From: Xenopus tropicalis
Lineage: Eukaryota; Chordata; Amphibia; Anura; Pipidae
Reading direction: 5' to 3'
Assembly: GCF_000004195.4 (NCBI RefSeq)
Contig: NC_030678.2
Location: 88,944,904-89,008,903 of the forward strand
Length of the DNA stretch: 64,000 nucleotides
A model generated the notes under the pieces. The model was not told where the DNA came from. It did no database searches and worked only from the letters and a program-made list of their open reading frames with translations. A program made the translations under genes and the position numbers. Positions 27,091 through 38,064 of the stretch are shown one piece after another; position 1 is the first letter of the stretch; each line of letters opens with the position of its first letter.

Positions 27091-27597
27091 ACTTCAGTCG
27101 GGGGTGCTGGTGCTTTTGATGCAGTGTAAGAGAAGGGATAGATTGATTTCTGTGCGTGCTTCTTTAGTCATGACTTTCTTGAGGTTTTTTTGGATTTTCA
27201 GTGTGGGATTCTTTTGCAGTTTTGGGCTTATGTTTGGAAAAACCATACAGGAGACTTAGTTGCAGCTTGTAAGTGGGGGCTTTGTGCTTTAGGGGTTAAT
27301 GGTTGGCTTGCTCTTAATTGAGTGTGAACTCATGCACTGGCGCAAGGAATAGTCTAAGCAAGCGGAAGCTTTAGCCTTCAATAAGAATGCTGACGTTTGA
27401 TATAGAGGTTTTGGGTGAAGGGACGGTTTGTTTTGTTTCAGTGTGTTCTGCTTTAGTCTCCCTGTTTTCCCTGTCTTACAGGGTGTCTGGTTAAGAATAT
27501 CCAGCCACAAGTGCCCTTTAGCCTTAGCAAGGACATGTACATACGTGGTGTTGCTGCAGGATGTCAGGTTCGTAGGTTGGACCCTAGTTTAGTAGTC
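27091..27597 (+). other. 3' half of copy 3, before the transposon insertion
   Basis: Colinear with 17,261-18,070 of U2, with an internal deletion after about 27,470 that drops roughly 300 bp. Includes the gtcttacag-ggtgtctgg block near 27,480. Confidence 0.5.
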
Positions 27598-27879
27598 ATC
27601 CTGCCCATAGGCGAAGGGTGACTTTTTTTTGTTTGGGGAGGCTAAAGATGGGCCATACAGAGTCTGACCTACAGCTAATGTGAGCCTTAGTGGATTTGCT
27701 GCTGGTGTAAAAAATTAACCTCCCAACTATCTCTTGCGGTTCCCACTGACTCCCAGGGATTCTGTGCAAAAGTGCAGGTGGGAGGGCTTTTTTACCGTAA
27801 AATGCTTAGGATGTAAAAGTATTCATACGTGCACTTCTGTTAGGGGTTCTTCATCCATTTGTGTTTAGGATCAGTTAGC

Positions 27880-28765
27880 TTAAAGGGGTAGTTCACCTTT
27901 AAAGGAACAGTAACACTAAAAAATGAAAGAGCTTTAAAGTAATAAAAATATAATGCACTGTTGCCCTGCACTGGTGAAACTGGTGTGTTTGCTACAGTAA
28001 ATCTACTATAATTTATATAATAAGCTGCTGTGTAGCCACGGGGGCAGCCATTCAAGCTGGAAAAAAGGAGAAAAGGCACAGGTTACATAGCAGATAACAG
28101 ATAAGTTCTGTAGAATACAATAGTGTTTTATCTGTTATCTGCTATGTGCCTGTGCCTTTTCTCCTTTGAATGGCTGCCCCCATGGCTACATAGCAGCTTA
28201 TTTATATAAATTATAGTAGACTTTCTGAAGTAAACATACAACTTTCACCAGTGCAGGGCAGCAGCACATTATATTTTAGTTACTTTTATACACTTTCATT
28301 TTTTGGTGTTACTGTTCCTTTAAATTAACATTTAATATTATGTAGACATTGATATTCTGAGACAATTTGCAATTGGTTCTCTTTTATTTTTAAGGGTTAT
28401 TCAGTTATTTAGGTTTTTGTTCAGCAGCTCTCCATTTGGTATTTCAGGTATTCTGGTTGCTAGGGTCTTATTTATACTAGCAACCAGGTAGTGGTTTAAA
28501 CAAGAGATGGGAATATGAATAGTTAAAGGGCCTGCATGGAAAAATAAGTAATAAAAAATTACTATAATAATAAAATTGTAGCCTTACAGAGCAATACTTT
28601 TTGGCTGCCAGGGTCAGTGACCCCCATTTGAAAGCTGGAAAGAGGCAGAAGAGAGGCAAATTTCTCAAGAACTATAAAAAAAATTATTTAGGAAGGCCAA
28701 TTGCAAAGTTGCTAGGAATAGGCCATTCTATAACATACTAAACTTAAAAATGAACCTCCCCTTTA
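27880..28765. mobile_element. T2-type MITE (outer copy)
   Basis: Begins TTAAAGGGGTAGTTCACC at a TTAA and ends cctcccctttata, a slightly decayed inverted end. The interior contains attctgagacaatttgcaa and gttgctagggtc. Related sequence lies at 52,673-53,122 and 61,455-61,747. Another T2 MITE is inserted inside it at 27,899. Confidence 0.75.
27899..28323. mobile_element. T2-type MITE (inner copy, palindromic)
   Basis: TTAA-flanked, with ends TTAAAGGAACAGTAACAC and its inverted counterpart ggtgttactgttcctttaa. Almost the whole element folds back on itself around tctgttatctgctatg. Same family as 40,092-40,505 and 45,027-45,451. Matches the T2 MITE class known from Xenopus. Confidence 0.85.
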
Positions 28766-29320
28766 TATGTGTTTAACATTAAGTTAATTTTCTAGAGAGA
28801 GAGGCAATGGGTACTGACATCCAAGGCACATTATATACAGTGAGACGCAGTCTGTATTTACAAAACCAGCATATTACATGCCATGAGAAGCAGTGGGTAC
28901 GGATGGCACAACGTTGGCCCCACTGTAACTAGAAATTAACAAAACAATTACAAAAGTAAAAATACAAAATAGTAAGTGCAAAAAACAACAAATATATAAA
29001 AGCGCAATGAGCTTTTTCAGGGGGAAAAAGTTAACTTACCATTCATATGTTAGGGTAGGGGATAGGGATATTATAAATGTCAGATCAGGCAAAAAAACTA
29101 ATTTCAAGTAGTGATTTAGCCTTCAGAACTGTATAGTACCTGTGTATAGCACCTGTGGCAGTGGGATGAAATCTGCAGCAAAAGTTGAGTTGGTTCTCAG
29201 GTAAAGTCTGCAGATTCTTCTTTTCAGTCTTCATTTCTGCACTGCCTTCAGTTTGCAAAATCTCCCGATCCCTGTGCGCATCTGTGCTTTGATTGGTCAA
29301 TTTTACTGTCTGTCAAGAAA

Positions 29321-30225
29321 TAGAGATGTAGCGAACTGTTCGCCGGAGAACTAATTCGCACGAAAATCGGGTGTTCGCAAGTTCGCGAACTTTTAGCGAA
29401 GTTCGCAATTTTGGGTTCGCCTTAGCTGGAGCCAAATTCTGACCTCTCACCCCAGAGCCAGCAGATACATGGCAGCCAATCAGGCAGCTCTCCCTCCTGG
29501 ACCACCCCCGGACCACTCCCTTCCATATATAAACCGAAGCCCAGCAGCCATTTTACATTCTGCCTGTGTGTGCTTGATGAGTTAGCATAGGGAGAGAGCT
29601 GTGCAGGGGTTTGAGGGACAGTTTAGGTAGCTTTGCTGACTAGTAATCTACTTTCTACTGCTCTGTATGTAGCTGCTGGGGACAGCTGTCCTGCTGATCT
29701 CATCTGCTGTAACCCAATAGTCCTTGTAAGGACTGCTTTTATTTTCTGATTACTGTTACTCTTCTTTTCATTGTGTACTGCAGCTCCGTCTGTGTGTGTT
29801 GGAGACAGGTGTGCTGCTCATAGTAGTGCACTAAGCACCAACCACACATTCACATAATTTTTATTTGTGTTTTTTTACTTTGCTACTGTAATTTATGTAG
29901 ATGCCAGACATTATAAAGCAGTTTATTACACAAGTTTAGAAATGTAGTGTGATATCTGCCCTTTCCAGCACAAAACGCAACACTGTGTCAACAACGTGTT
30001 TTTCAGAGAAATTTTTGCCCTTGATTCCCCTCCTGCATGCCCCTGCCCAGGTCGTGGCACCCTTTAAACAACTTTAAAATCAGTTTTCTGGCCAGAAATG
30101 GCTTTTCTTGGTTTTAAAGTTCGCCTTCCTATTGAAGTCTATGGGGTTCGCAAAAGTTCGCACTTTTTGGCAGAAGTTCGCAAACGGGTTCGCGAACTTT
30201 TTTTGTGAGGTTCGCTACATCTCTA
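29321..30225. mobile_element. 905-bp nonautonomous hAT element
   Basis: Ends tagagatgtagcgaac / gttcgctacatctcta, with the 8-bp duplication tcaagaaa on both sides (29,313-29,320 and 30,226-30,233). Its outer roughly 300-400 bp on each side match the outer parts of the full-length hAT at 54,771-60,705, so it is an internal-deletion derivative of that family. Confidence 0.88.
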
Positions 30226-30443
30226 TCAAGAAAGCTGTGCTCTGATTGAAGAATCCACAAGAAGAAAGATCCACTCGGAGCGCAGCATAATCGGCCTGCA
30301 GGTACAGAAGGTTTCCAGGGCAGTGCAGAAACGGAGTGAGGTTTTTTTTTTGTTTGTTTTTTAAGGTTTTTTTAAGGTGCCAAGCAGGTTTAGGGAGGCT
30401 TAGCCTCCCCTAGCCTTATTGAAAATCCACCTATGATCCTGCC

Positions 30444-31381
30444 AATGTGGCTCTTCAATTCTGGCAGGAGAGCAGAGTGATATTTGTAGTTGGGGTTCAT
30501 GTGGAATTATTTAAAATAAAGGAACTAAAACAAAATAAACTAGATTTGGAAAAGTCTGGCTGTGGTTGCACAGCTTCTCATGTGAATGGTTGGTTATGCT
30601 GGATATTTTGGTAACTGATCAGATGGGAGGATATATTACTTTAGATATACATAAGTGTGATTTCTTACCTATGCATTGTTGTTTTATACAGGTTGGTAGC
30701 ATTAAAAATTGATAGGCAGGTGAATGGGCTTGCTGGTGGCTGTATTAGAGGGGATTAGATTATTTTTATTTATATTTTGTCGATGAAGGTGCTGCCTAGT
30801 TTTATCAATGAAGAGGTTGAACTCTGGTGAACTCAAAGTGTAGGTGCATTATTTTTGAAATCTGGGTTGGATTCTCTAATCTCTATCATCCTTTTTGATT
30901 TTAAAACTTCCCTGGTCTTGAGAGCAAGAAACCCTTGTGTGGTTATGTAATAAAATACACCAATTTTGGCCATAACCATCCAGCAGGTAGAATATACTGG
31001 TCACTTGTTTAAAAACTTAATACTGCTCCTGGGCAAACTTATTGCCTTTTTTTGCATATGGGGGTTTGTGTTCTTTCTTTAGGCAAAGTTATTTTGGGGG
31101 GTTGGGCTTACCACCTCTTTAATCTATATGCAATGCTTTGTCTTAATTTTTGTAATTTTATGAAATGATTTCCACCTGAAAGTCAACAGGAACATAAAGT
31201 AATTTTCATCCTCAGTTGTGAACATAGTCTGGTCTTACTGGAAACAGCTACTGCAGAGGTCAAATTGCAAGTAAGCCCTGGGACATTTCAGTGCACAGAT
31301 TTTAGTTGAAGTAGAGGTGCAGGTGGGGATGATAACATTTTGTGTGTGCTTTGGCTTAATTTGGTCATGTCTGTTTTACAG
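30444..31381 (+). other. 3' half of copy 3, after the transposon insertion
   Basis: Colinear with 18,073-19,040 of U2 and highly similar. Contains the ttatacag-gttggtagc block near 30,692 with donor-like gcaggtgaatgg, and a 20-bp microinversion at 31,226. Confidence 0.5.
31226..31245. other. 20-bp microinversion in U3
   Basis: Reverse complement of gtttccagtaagaccagact at 18,886-18,905 (U2). U1 (5,339 onwards) has the U2 orientation, so U3 is derived. A few flanking bases were lost. Confidence 0.88.
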
Positions 31382-31600
31382 GTTCTGACCTGGTTTGGGA
31401 AAAGTCTCTGCCTTCGAGATGTTTCCTTATTGTGATGTCCCACCAACTCAGAACCCAACATTCTTTCTACCTTGCACCTTAGCCATCTCAAAAGGATGAA
31501 AAACCTGGAGTGTCACCATGCCATGATGTATCCAGATGGATTTTATATTTGTATTAAGATTGTAAAATGTTTTTATTAAATACATACTCATGTAACTTCC
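31382..31600 (+). ncRNA. Terminal exon of copy 3 with polyadenylation signal
   Basis: Acceptor ctgttttacag ends at 31,381, the exon opens gttctgacctggtttggg, and ATTAAA is at 31,575-31,580. Beyond about 31,590 it diverges from U1 and U2, consistent with the end of the constrained part lying near there. Confidence 0.55.
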
Positions 31601-31828
31601 AGCCCAATGTCTCTTTCTTCATTTAATGGTATTTACAGACATTTTAAATGTGTTCTATAATGTACAAAACATCAAAAATCTTTAGAAGTGATATATTTCC
31701 TGAATTCTACAGTGTCACAATGTTTCCCAGGGCACCTGAAATTAACTTTTGGAAATAGCTGGAGTGCTAAATGTTTCACACATGTTGCCTCTCAGACACC
31801 AAATCTGGTATCACATTAGATAGTAATA

Positions 31829-32116
31829 CAGGTATGGGACCTTCTGAGTGTTTCAAACCTGGGGTTTTCTGGATAACGGATTGTTCTGTAATTTGGATCT
31901 CCATACCTTAAGTCTGCTAAAAATGATTTAAATATTGAATAAACCCAATACAATTATTTTACCTCCAATAAGAATTGATTATATCTTCGTTCTAGTTTTT
32001 GAAAATAGTTTCCTCTTTCTCTATAAATATAAAACAGTACCTTGTACTTTATTCCAACTATTTGCTTATAATGGAGTCTATGGGAGACTGCATTTCTGTA
32101 ATTTGGAACTTTCTGG
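31829..32116. mobile_element. Dispersed MITE fragment (tacaggtatgggacc family)
   Basis: Starts atacaggtatgggacc and contains ctggataacgga, gtaatttggatctccatac and atggagtctatgggaga. Same family as 53,657-53,994. The right terminus is truncated. Absent from U1 and U2, so it inserted after the copies separated. Confidence 0.75.
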
Positions 32117-32852
32117 AGGGTACATTTATTGGTGATTTGGTGAAACTAACCATGTGAAGTAGCAAGCTGTATGGGACACAATTACTGTTCTAAAAGAGTA
32201 TTGCTTACAACAGTGCATCATATACTTAATAATAATAATGTCAAGTGTATCTACTTTTGTTTGTCTGCTACTGCTTAATTGGATAGCAAAATATTTTAGT
32301 GGAAAAACAACCACCACAAAAAATAAATGGCTTTCTGCCTTTAATGCCGAAAAGGCCACATTATTGTAGACTAGTATTCACAAAGCAGATGATGATAATT
32401 TGGCCCACAGAGGTAATGCTTTAACTAGAGTCTTTGAAAAACATTCTCTTACAGCTTGAATGAGAATTTTGGCACATCTCCCACTCATGTGAATTCACAA
32501 ACATACATGCAGATGAATACTTACATATAAAGGAAGAGCACTGAGTAAGCGTTACAGTCCTAATACAAAACAAGAAAATGGTAAACTTTTATAGTATTTT
32601 ATATAGTGTTTTTGTCACTGGAAAAGTCCACTCGTACCAAAGCTTTTTGAAAGTTTATTATCCATCTCAACTCCTGAAGAAAGATTGGATTTCTGCATGT
32701 GTTTGTGTACTGTGTCTTGTGTCTCTCTGTAAGAGAAAAGCTCGAGACTCTTAAATAGGTAGAAATTCTCCTCCTTGTAGGGACTAATTATAAAACTTTG
32801 GATCTAGCATCCAGAGATCTTGAATAGATGCTTGCCATTCTTGTAAAAATTG

Positions 32853-33242
32853 TAATAAATTGAAGGGGTTATCAGCAAATGGTAGAGATGTTGTTAAATC
32901 AGTCTCGAATGAGAGCGAACTGTTAAAATATTTTAGTAACAGTTATATTTTGCTAAAAAATCCTTAGGCTCAGCCGGCATCTGAAGAAGTAAGATAACTT
33001 GTAACATTATTATAACCTCTGCAAATAGATCAGGGCTGTTGCTGAAATTGTTACAATGTTGCTGACTAACTATCATAGAAAGGTATTGAGATTTGATATT
33101 TTAACTTCTATTCTTTATTTCTTTTTTTCTTGTTTTTTTAATGGTAATAATTGGTTTTATCTGATTTAATTAAAGTTTTGGTTTGGTAGAGGTAACTGGA
33201 GACAGGTGTGCCAAAATCTTGCGTCCTTTCCACTTGGAATTT
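32853..33242. other. U3-specific segment between 14-bp direct repeats
   Basis: attcttgtaaaaat occurs at 32,839 and again at 33,243. U1 and U2 have a single similar site (attcctgtaaaaat, near 7,763 and 21,013). Either an insertion with target duplication in U3 or a deletion in the U1/U2 ancestor. No coding or transposon signature recognised. Confidence 0.6.
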
Positions 33243-33943
33243 GATTCTTGTAAAAATAACTTCAATGTTCTTTTGGAAGACTGATCATTTTCTGCAGCTG
33301 TGGAATGATCATAAGATACTATCATAACACAGCTTTAATATTTCTTTACCTATTTTTTTAGGTGCAGGCCTGGGTTACCTTCAATGGGCAGGAAATGCCT
33401 TATCTGCTTGTCTGGCATGGGAATCAATAGCATGGTGTTAATAAGTTATAAGAGAACCAGATATTTATAAGCAGTGTGACATCTCTTTTTCATGCCGCTG
33501 AAAATAGTGCTCACATTGTGACCTCCACATCATTACTGTGTCAGCGCCATCGGCACAAAACCTTTGTCTTGCAGGCACACTTTCTCCAGTTGCCATTGTA
33601 TAAAAAAGCATCTTTAGTAATGGTGCCTATCACTTTCAGCAAACCCTAAGGGTTAGGGTCACCACCCGGCAGGTATTTTACTAGTCTGGTTAGTAAAAAT
33701 GATGCTTGACACCAGTGTTATTAATGGAAAAATAATAAAAATATAGGAAGGCTGGTTTTCTTTTCCAGAAAAGGTGACATCTCAACTAAGGGATAATCAC
33801 CTGTGGCTACTAATGCCTCTATCATCCCAGGCAGCCCAGAACCTCAAAAAAAGATTAGTTTTCTTAATAAAAGCCCTCCACCATCCTATGACAAGCATTG
33901 CTGCTTTAACACCTTGGTGGGCCCTCTTCACCTTTGCTTTAAA

Positions 33944-33979
33944 GGTGAGCGGAAAGACTGCAAGTGGGGATTGGCAAAG
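33944..33979. other. Probable 36-bp microinversion in U3
   Basis: Reads as the reverse complement of the U2 segment around 21,749-21,778 (ctttgccaacccacag...), with several mismatches and a small size difference. Less exact than the others. Confidence 0.6.
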
Positions 33980-34205
33980 ACATATGGGGTGACTAGTCAC
34001 CCCATCTTTTAAAAAGTAGATCACAAAGACAAATCGTAGGGATTTACCTGCCATAGGTTATTATACAAGTCACCGCAACCAATCGCATGCCATGTGTCTT
34101 TTTACTTAAACATACAGACATAGAGACTTGCACAACCACATTCACTAAGCTGTCCAGTTCTCACTGCAGCACATTATAACATAATACCAGTGACCTTGTG
34201 TCCTG

Positions 34206-34238
34206 TGATTTGCTGCTGAGGTACCCAACCTTTACTCA
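34206..34238. other. 33-bp microinversion in U3
   Basis: Between tcct and gtctcct, U3 is the reverse complement of U2 22,037-22,070. U1 (near 8,797) has the U2 orientation with a short deletion. The ends tga/tca are self-complementary. Confidence 0.85.
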
Positions 34239-34446
34239 GTCTCCTACACTAAATTTCCATTAATCAGATTTGTTTACATTTGGTCATATTATTCTGTGTT
34301 AGGCAGAAATCAATCAGAATATAGTGTATCACAGCAGCTGGGGGATACCAAGCTTTTAGGGATAAGACAGGACCACCCACAGCTGTCAGAATGTACTGGC
34401 AAATGGAGCCCATGCATACAGACTTACACACCCACACTTAAGACCG

Positions 34447-34463
34447 CAATCTACTTTTTGTGT
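34447..34463. other. 17-bp microinversion beside the LINE insertion
   Basis: caatctactttttgtgt is the inverse of acactcaaaaagtagattg in U1 (about 9,018) and U2 (about 22,263). It lies immediately before the LINE tail and may have arisen during that insertion. Confidence 0.75.
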
Positions 34464-34469
34464 AAAGAA

Positions 34470-35107
34470 GGGCATTGACTCAAGGGATGAGAACATATTT
34501 TGCCTCTTTATAGGTCCCTGGTAAGGCCTCACCTTGAGTATGCAGTGCAGTTTTGGGCTCCAGTCCTTAAGAAGGATATTAATGAGCTGGAGAGAGTGCA
34601 GAGACGTGCAACTAAACTGGTAAAGGGGATGGAAGATTTAAACTATGAGGTTAGACTGTCAAGGTTGGGGTTGTTTTCTCTGGAAAAGAGGCGCTTGCGA
34701 GGGGACATGATTACTCTGTACAAGTACATTAGAGGGGATTATAGGCAGATGGGGGGTGTTCTGTTTTCCCATAAAAATGATCAGCGCACCAGAGGCCACC
34801 CCTTTAGATTAGAGGAACGGAGCTTCCATTTGAAGCAGGTGGTTTTTTTACGGTGAGGGCAGTGAGGTTGTGGAATGCCCTTTTTAGTGATGTTGTGATG
34901 GCAGATTCTGTCAATGCCTATAAGAAGGGCCTGGATGAGTTCTTGAACAAGCATAGTATCCAAGGCTATTGTGATACTAATATCTACAGTTAGTACTGAT
35001 GTTAGTATATATAGTTTATGTATGTGAGTATATAGGTCAGTATAGGTTTGTGTGTGCTGGGTTTACTTGGAAGACTCTGGACTTTTTTTCAACCCTATGT
35101 AACTATT
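34470..35107 (+). mobile_element. 5'-truncated CR1/L2-like LINE
   Basis: Encodes the region after the reverse-transcriptase core of CR1/L2-type LINEs, for example [31 protein letters not shown] and [16 protein letters not shown] (34,500-34,856), then a frame break with the typical continuation (gttgtggaatgcc, ttgaacaagc). It ends ttttcaaccctatgtaact, a common 3' end of this LINE group in frogs. Absent from U1 and U2. Confidence 0.82.
34500..34856 (+). pseudogene. LINE reverse transcriptase C-terminal fragment
   Basis: A 118-residue open stretch from the end of a CR1/L2 pol ORF. It lacks the catalytic FADD-type motif and everything upstream. After residue 118 the frame is lost while homology seems to continue to about 34,970. 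It is a dead fragment and not a host gene. Confidence 0.82.
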
Positions 35108-35319
35108 TGATTTCTTTCTTTATTGCCATTTTACTCTTTGAATATGATTATTTGTATTACACTTATTTAACAGAATTTGAAGGATTCCATTCCAACTTGT
35201 GTTTTTGCTCAACCTGTGTGAACTGTTTACCTTTTTTTTATTATTCCTATTCATTTACTAGACTGCTATACAGTCCTTTAACAAGCTGGTGTTTTTATTA
35301 CATGGGGGATGTTAAGATG

Positions 35320-35425
35320 GAGGAGGAGGATATGATGTCATCAGTGTGGGACAATCATTACATCATCAGTTTGGGGTTTCCCTCCATTTTGGCTTTATAA
35401 GGCATGGGGTTGGTTCATTTTGTAA
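35320..35425 (+). promoter_or_regulatory. TATA promoter of gene copy 4
   Basis: TATAA at 35,396-35,400 after the shared block (gatatgatgtcatc kept). The C/EBP-ATF-like motif is changed to cattacatcatc. Exon 1 would end near 35,476, where the donor has weakened to ctg|gttagt. Confidence 0.5.
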
Positions 35426-35893
35426 TGAATGTTGCTGTGTACTGGTGTATAGAGCAAGGAGTCAAGCATCTTTTCTGGTTAGTATATACATATAAAGGTT
35501 AGGAAAAATATTTTTTAGCCTGGTCACCTTTGGTTCACACAAATCTAAAAATGGGTTTTATTCAGCCATTGTGCCATGTCAGCCTGAATGTCCTTTTTAC
35601 TGGTTAGACCTTAGATTTAAACAAGTTTAGCAGGCATGTGCCTGGTGCTAGTGGTGGGTTGTGGATATTGGTGTGTAAGTATTCTTTATTGTGCAGTTTA
35701 GGTTTTGAAGTTTAAATGCCTACCAAGGAACTACAGCCTTGGTAGGCAAGGGTGGTTACTGGTGCTCATAGTTGCTTCCAGTGTGTACTTTACCTAGGCA
35801 TCTATCCCTTCACCTAATTTGTTTTACAGGATGAATCCTAGTTTTGGAAAGTTTGTGTGGTGAAATTTCGCCTTGCCAGGTGAGTGATTTGGC

Positions 35894-35930
35894 AAAGATG
35901 ACCAGCAGTCCCAAAGGCCATCCTAAATAT
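35894..35930. other. Complex local inversion in U3
   Basis: Two adjacent pieces, aaagatgacca and aaaggccatcctaaatatc, are each the reverse complement of the U2 pieces at about 23,476-23,512 while staying in their original order, so they appear flipped separately in place. Confidence 0.65.
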
Positions 35931-36337
35931 CCAAATACTCAGCCCCAGAAGCTCTTCAGTCTTCATAGGGAGTAGGCATGCAGGCGATTAAGGTAGGGTG
36001 AGGGCAAATGGATAATTGGTTTGGTGTTTGAAAAATGCCCAATTTTACAGATTGAACCCCAATGAGGCCAAAACTCCTGTTCCAGAGCAAAGCATCCTTT
36101 GTAGGTAAAGCGGATCCATGGTGATAGATATGCAAATCTAAACAAATATGCAATTTAAAAAAAAAGTGTGCAATTTTATTTGATATTTTTCTTTTAGAAT
36201 TTAGGCCCTGGTTTGGGAATTGTTCTGCCACAAGAATATATTCATTTTTGGCAGGTGATTTTACTACTATATACTGCACAAAAATCATACAGTCTTTTTT
36301 TGGAGGCTTTTTTCACTGCTTATAACAGCAAAGCCTC

Positions 36338-36367
36338 TCATCTGCAAGCATATGCGATTATAGGTTG
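36338..36367. other. About 30-bp microinversion at the end of U3
   Basis: Starts ctcatctgcaagcatatg, the reverse complement of catatgcttgcagatgag in U1 (10,836 onwards). U2 (23,960) agrees with U1. Confidence 0.8.
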
Positions 36368-36384
36368 GAATGAAACAACTAAAT

Positions 36385-36419
36385 CATTTAGAGAGACTGG
36401 AAAGGATAGGACACTTCAG
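36385..36419. other. About 35-bp microinversion at the end of U3
   Basis: Begins catttagagagactgg and ends aggacacttcag. U1 (10,879-10,916) and U2 have the opposite orientation between the same flanks aaat and gagtgctcc. Confidence 0.85.
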
Positions 36420-36519
36420 ACTGAGTGCTCCAACATAACCAGCAATAGCTATTTACCTTGCAACAGATTAATTTGAAATATTCCCATAAATCTAAACTAA
36501 CTTGGGCATCTTTTCCAAC

Positions 36520-36544
36520 ACCAGGGACCAACCTGTAGAACAAA
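36520..36544. other. 25-bp microinversion flipping a splice acceptor in U4
   Basis: The ttctacaggttggtc region of the first array exon (11,011 in U2, 24,137 in U3) is present in reverse complement, so the acceptor is on the wrong strand here. Confidence 0.88.
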
Positions 36545-37899
36545 GTCTACAGCAGGTAAATGTAATCTTGGACAGCTGGAGCTTGTGATATGTTTGCAAA
36601 GAAATGAGGCACTTCAGCCAAGTATCGCATTTATCCCTCTACTTACAATTTGTTTTACAGGTTTAATTTGTCTGGAAATCTTCTGGCTCCTGAGGTACTT
36701 CAGCCATTACATCTTACTCGGGATCCTGTTTCTTATGGTAGGATTACGTGGATTAACAACATCACTATGGTGTTGACATGTGTGTTTTGGCAAAAACATC
36801 TGCCCACTGTGGTTCTTCCAGGAAATTCCAGGGTTGGAATCTTATTTGGGATCCAGGTTCCTTCGGTAGGTATCAAGGGGTGACCAATTCACTGGTGTTT
36901 TATTATTCAGCCCATGCATCTTTCTTTTTACAGACATTCCTGGTTTGTCACTGTTGTACTGCTTCTGCTTTGGCAGGTTACTTAGTATCAGAGGATGACC
37001 AATTCACTATGGTGGTGATCTTCAGTCCTGGCATTTTTCTTTTGCTGGTTGGCCCCCCAGTGTAGGAAAGGTCTAATATCAAATTTGCATGATTTGAGAG
37101 AAAATCTTCATGATTTTCATGTATCTATTTTTACAGGTTTTTTGCGATTTGGCAAATGCCGCTGTGAAACTTCATCCTTGGCATTTTACTTGGGATCCTG
37201 TTTTCTATGGTACGTATCAATGGATCGAAGTAAATGTGCATTGATCAGATTTTTTTACAGGTTATCTTGGTTTGGAAAACTACTGACATCTGGTTCTTCA
37301 GCCTTTGTAGGTTACTTGGGATCCTACTTTTGGTAGGTATGAATGGATGTACAAATTCACTATGGTGTTGTTGTTTTTAACCCAGGACATGTTTCTTTTT
37401 ACAGTTTGTGCTTTGGTTTAGGAAGTCTAGCAGCTGATTAAGGTAAACTTGGACTACTGGAGCTTGTTATTGGTATGTGACTAGAGGAATAAATGAGTAT
37501 GGAAAAAAAACTCTTCAGCATCTTCATTTATTTGTTTTGCAGCTTGGTAAATGTCACTTTGACCATTCAGACTTGGCATCTTACATGGCATACTTTTTCC
37601 TTTTGGTAGGTATGAGTGGATATAGTAATTTCTTTTGGTGTCATTTTTCAGCCAGGGCATCTTTGTTTTTACAGGTTGGACTTTGGACAGCTGGAGCATA
37701 TGATCAATATGTGAGTAGAGGGATATATTTGCACAGTTAAGAGACTCTTCAGACCAATATTCATTTTGTTTTTACAGGCTTTATTGTTTAAAAAACCGTA
37801 TGGCTCCTGTGATACTTCTAGGTAAGAGTGGATGGAGGAATTTATTTTGGTGTGTTTTTACAGGTTGGGCTTTGGTGTAGAAAGGCTTTAAGGTAACAT

Positions 37900-38064
37900 G
37901 CATCTGCTGCTAGACTTTTCTACACTGGGGCCAACCTGGCCAAAGAATCACTTGTTTTCATTTTACCTCTGTTCCTGTGATGAGATACTGATCAGAGGTA
38001 AAATGAAAACAAGTGATTCTTTGGCCAGGTTGGCCCCAGTGTAGAAAAGTCTAGCAGCAGATGC
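37900..38064. repeat. Long inverted repeat (71-bp arms, 23-bp loop)
   Basis: 37,900-37,970 and 37,994-38,064 are almost perfect reverse complements. The right arm is the normal array orientation (ccccagtgtagaaaagtc, gcagcagatgc). The left arm is an extra inverted copy, joined where U3 has about 150 bp of normal sequence. As RNA it would form a stable hairpin. Confidence 0.9.

Larger units (their letters stand above)
27606..30435. mobile_element. 2.83-kb hAT-like element with nested insertions
   Basis: The target duplication atcctgcc lies at 27,598-27,605 and 30,436-30,443; U2 has the uninterrupted site gtcatcctgccaatg near 18,072. Short terminal inverted repeats cataggcg / cacctatg bound the element, and gggaggcttagcctcccc lies near the right end. 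An 8-bp duplication is typical of hAT elements. It carries two further insertions (27,880-28,765 and 29,321-30,225) and no recognisable transposase, so it is nonautonomous. Confidence 0.8.
22611..31600 (+). ncRNA. Micro-exon RNA gene, copy 3 (complete, with insertions)
   Basis: Model: exon 1 to 22,680; leader exons 22893-22932, 22986-23036, 23107-23141, 23223-23276, a fused block 23348-23459, 23644-23697 and 23800-23854; array 24,144-27,090; terminal exon from 31,382 with ATTAAA at 31,575-31,580. A deletion removed the intron between two leader exons together with the donor, and the acceptor reads acaag, so they would be retained as one 112-nt exon. A 2.83-kb nested transposon (27,606-30,435) lies in the 3' half, between array and terminal exon, and is presumably spliced out as intron. 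No long ORF is seen across exons. Noncoding status and activity are inferred. Confidence 0.55.
31601..35319. other. Spacer of unit U3
   Basis: Diverged homologue of the U1 and U2 spacers, with no gene. Differences are a MITE at 31,829-32,116, absence of the 7,215 MITE (clean site near 32,685), an extra segment at 32,853-33,242, several microinversions (33,944, 34,206, 34,447) and a LINE tail at 34,470-35,107. Confidence 0.65.

Noticed and set aside
34500..34856. Host gene encoding a 118-aa protein
   Set aside because: The sequence is the tail of a CR1/L2-type LINE pol ORF with the usual 3' end, inserted only in U3.
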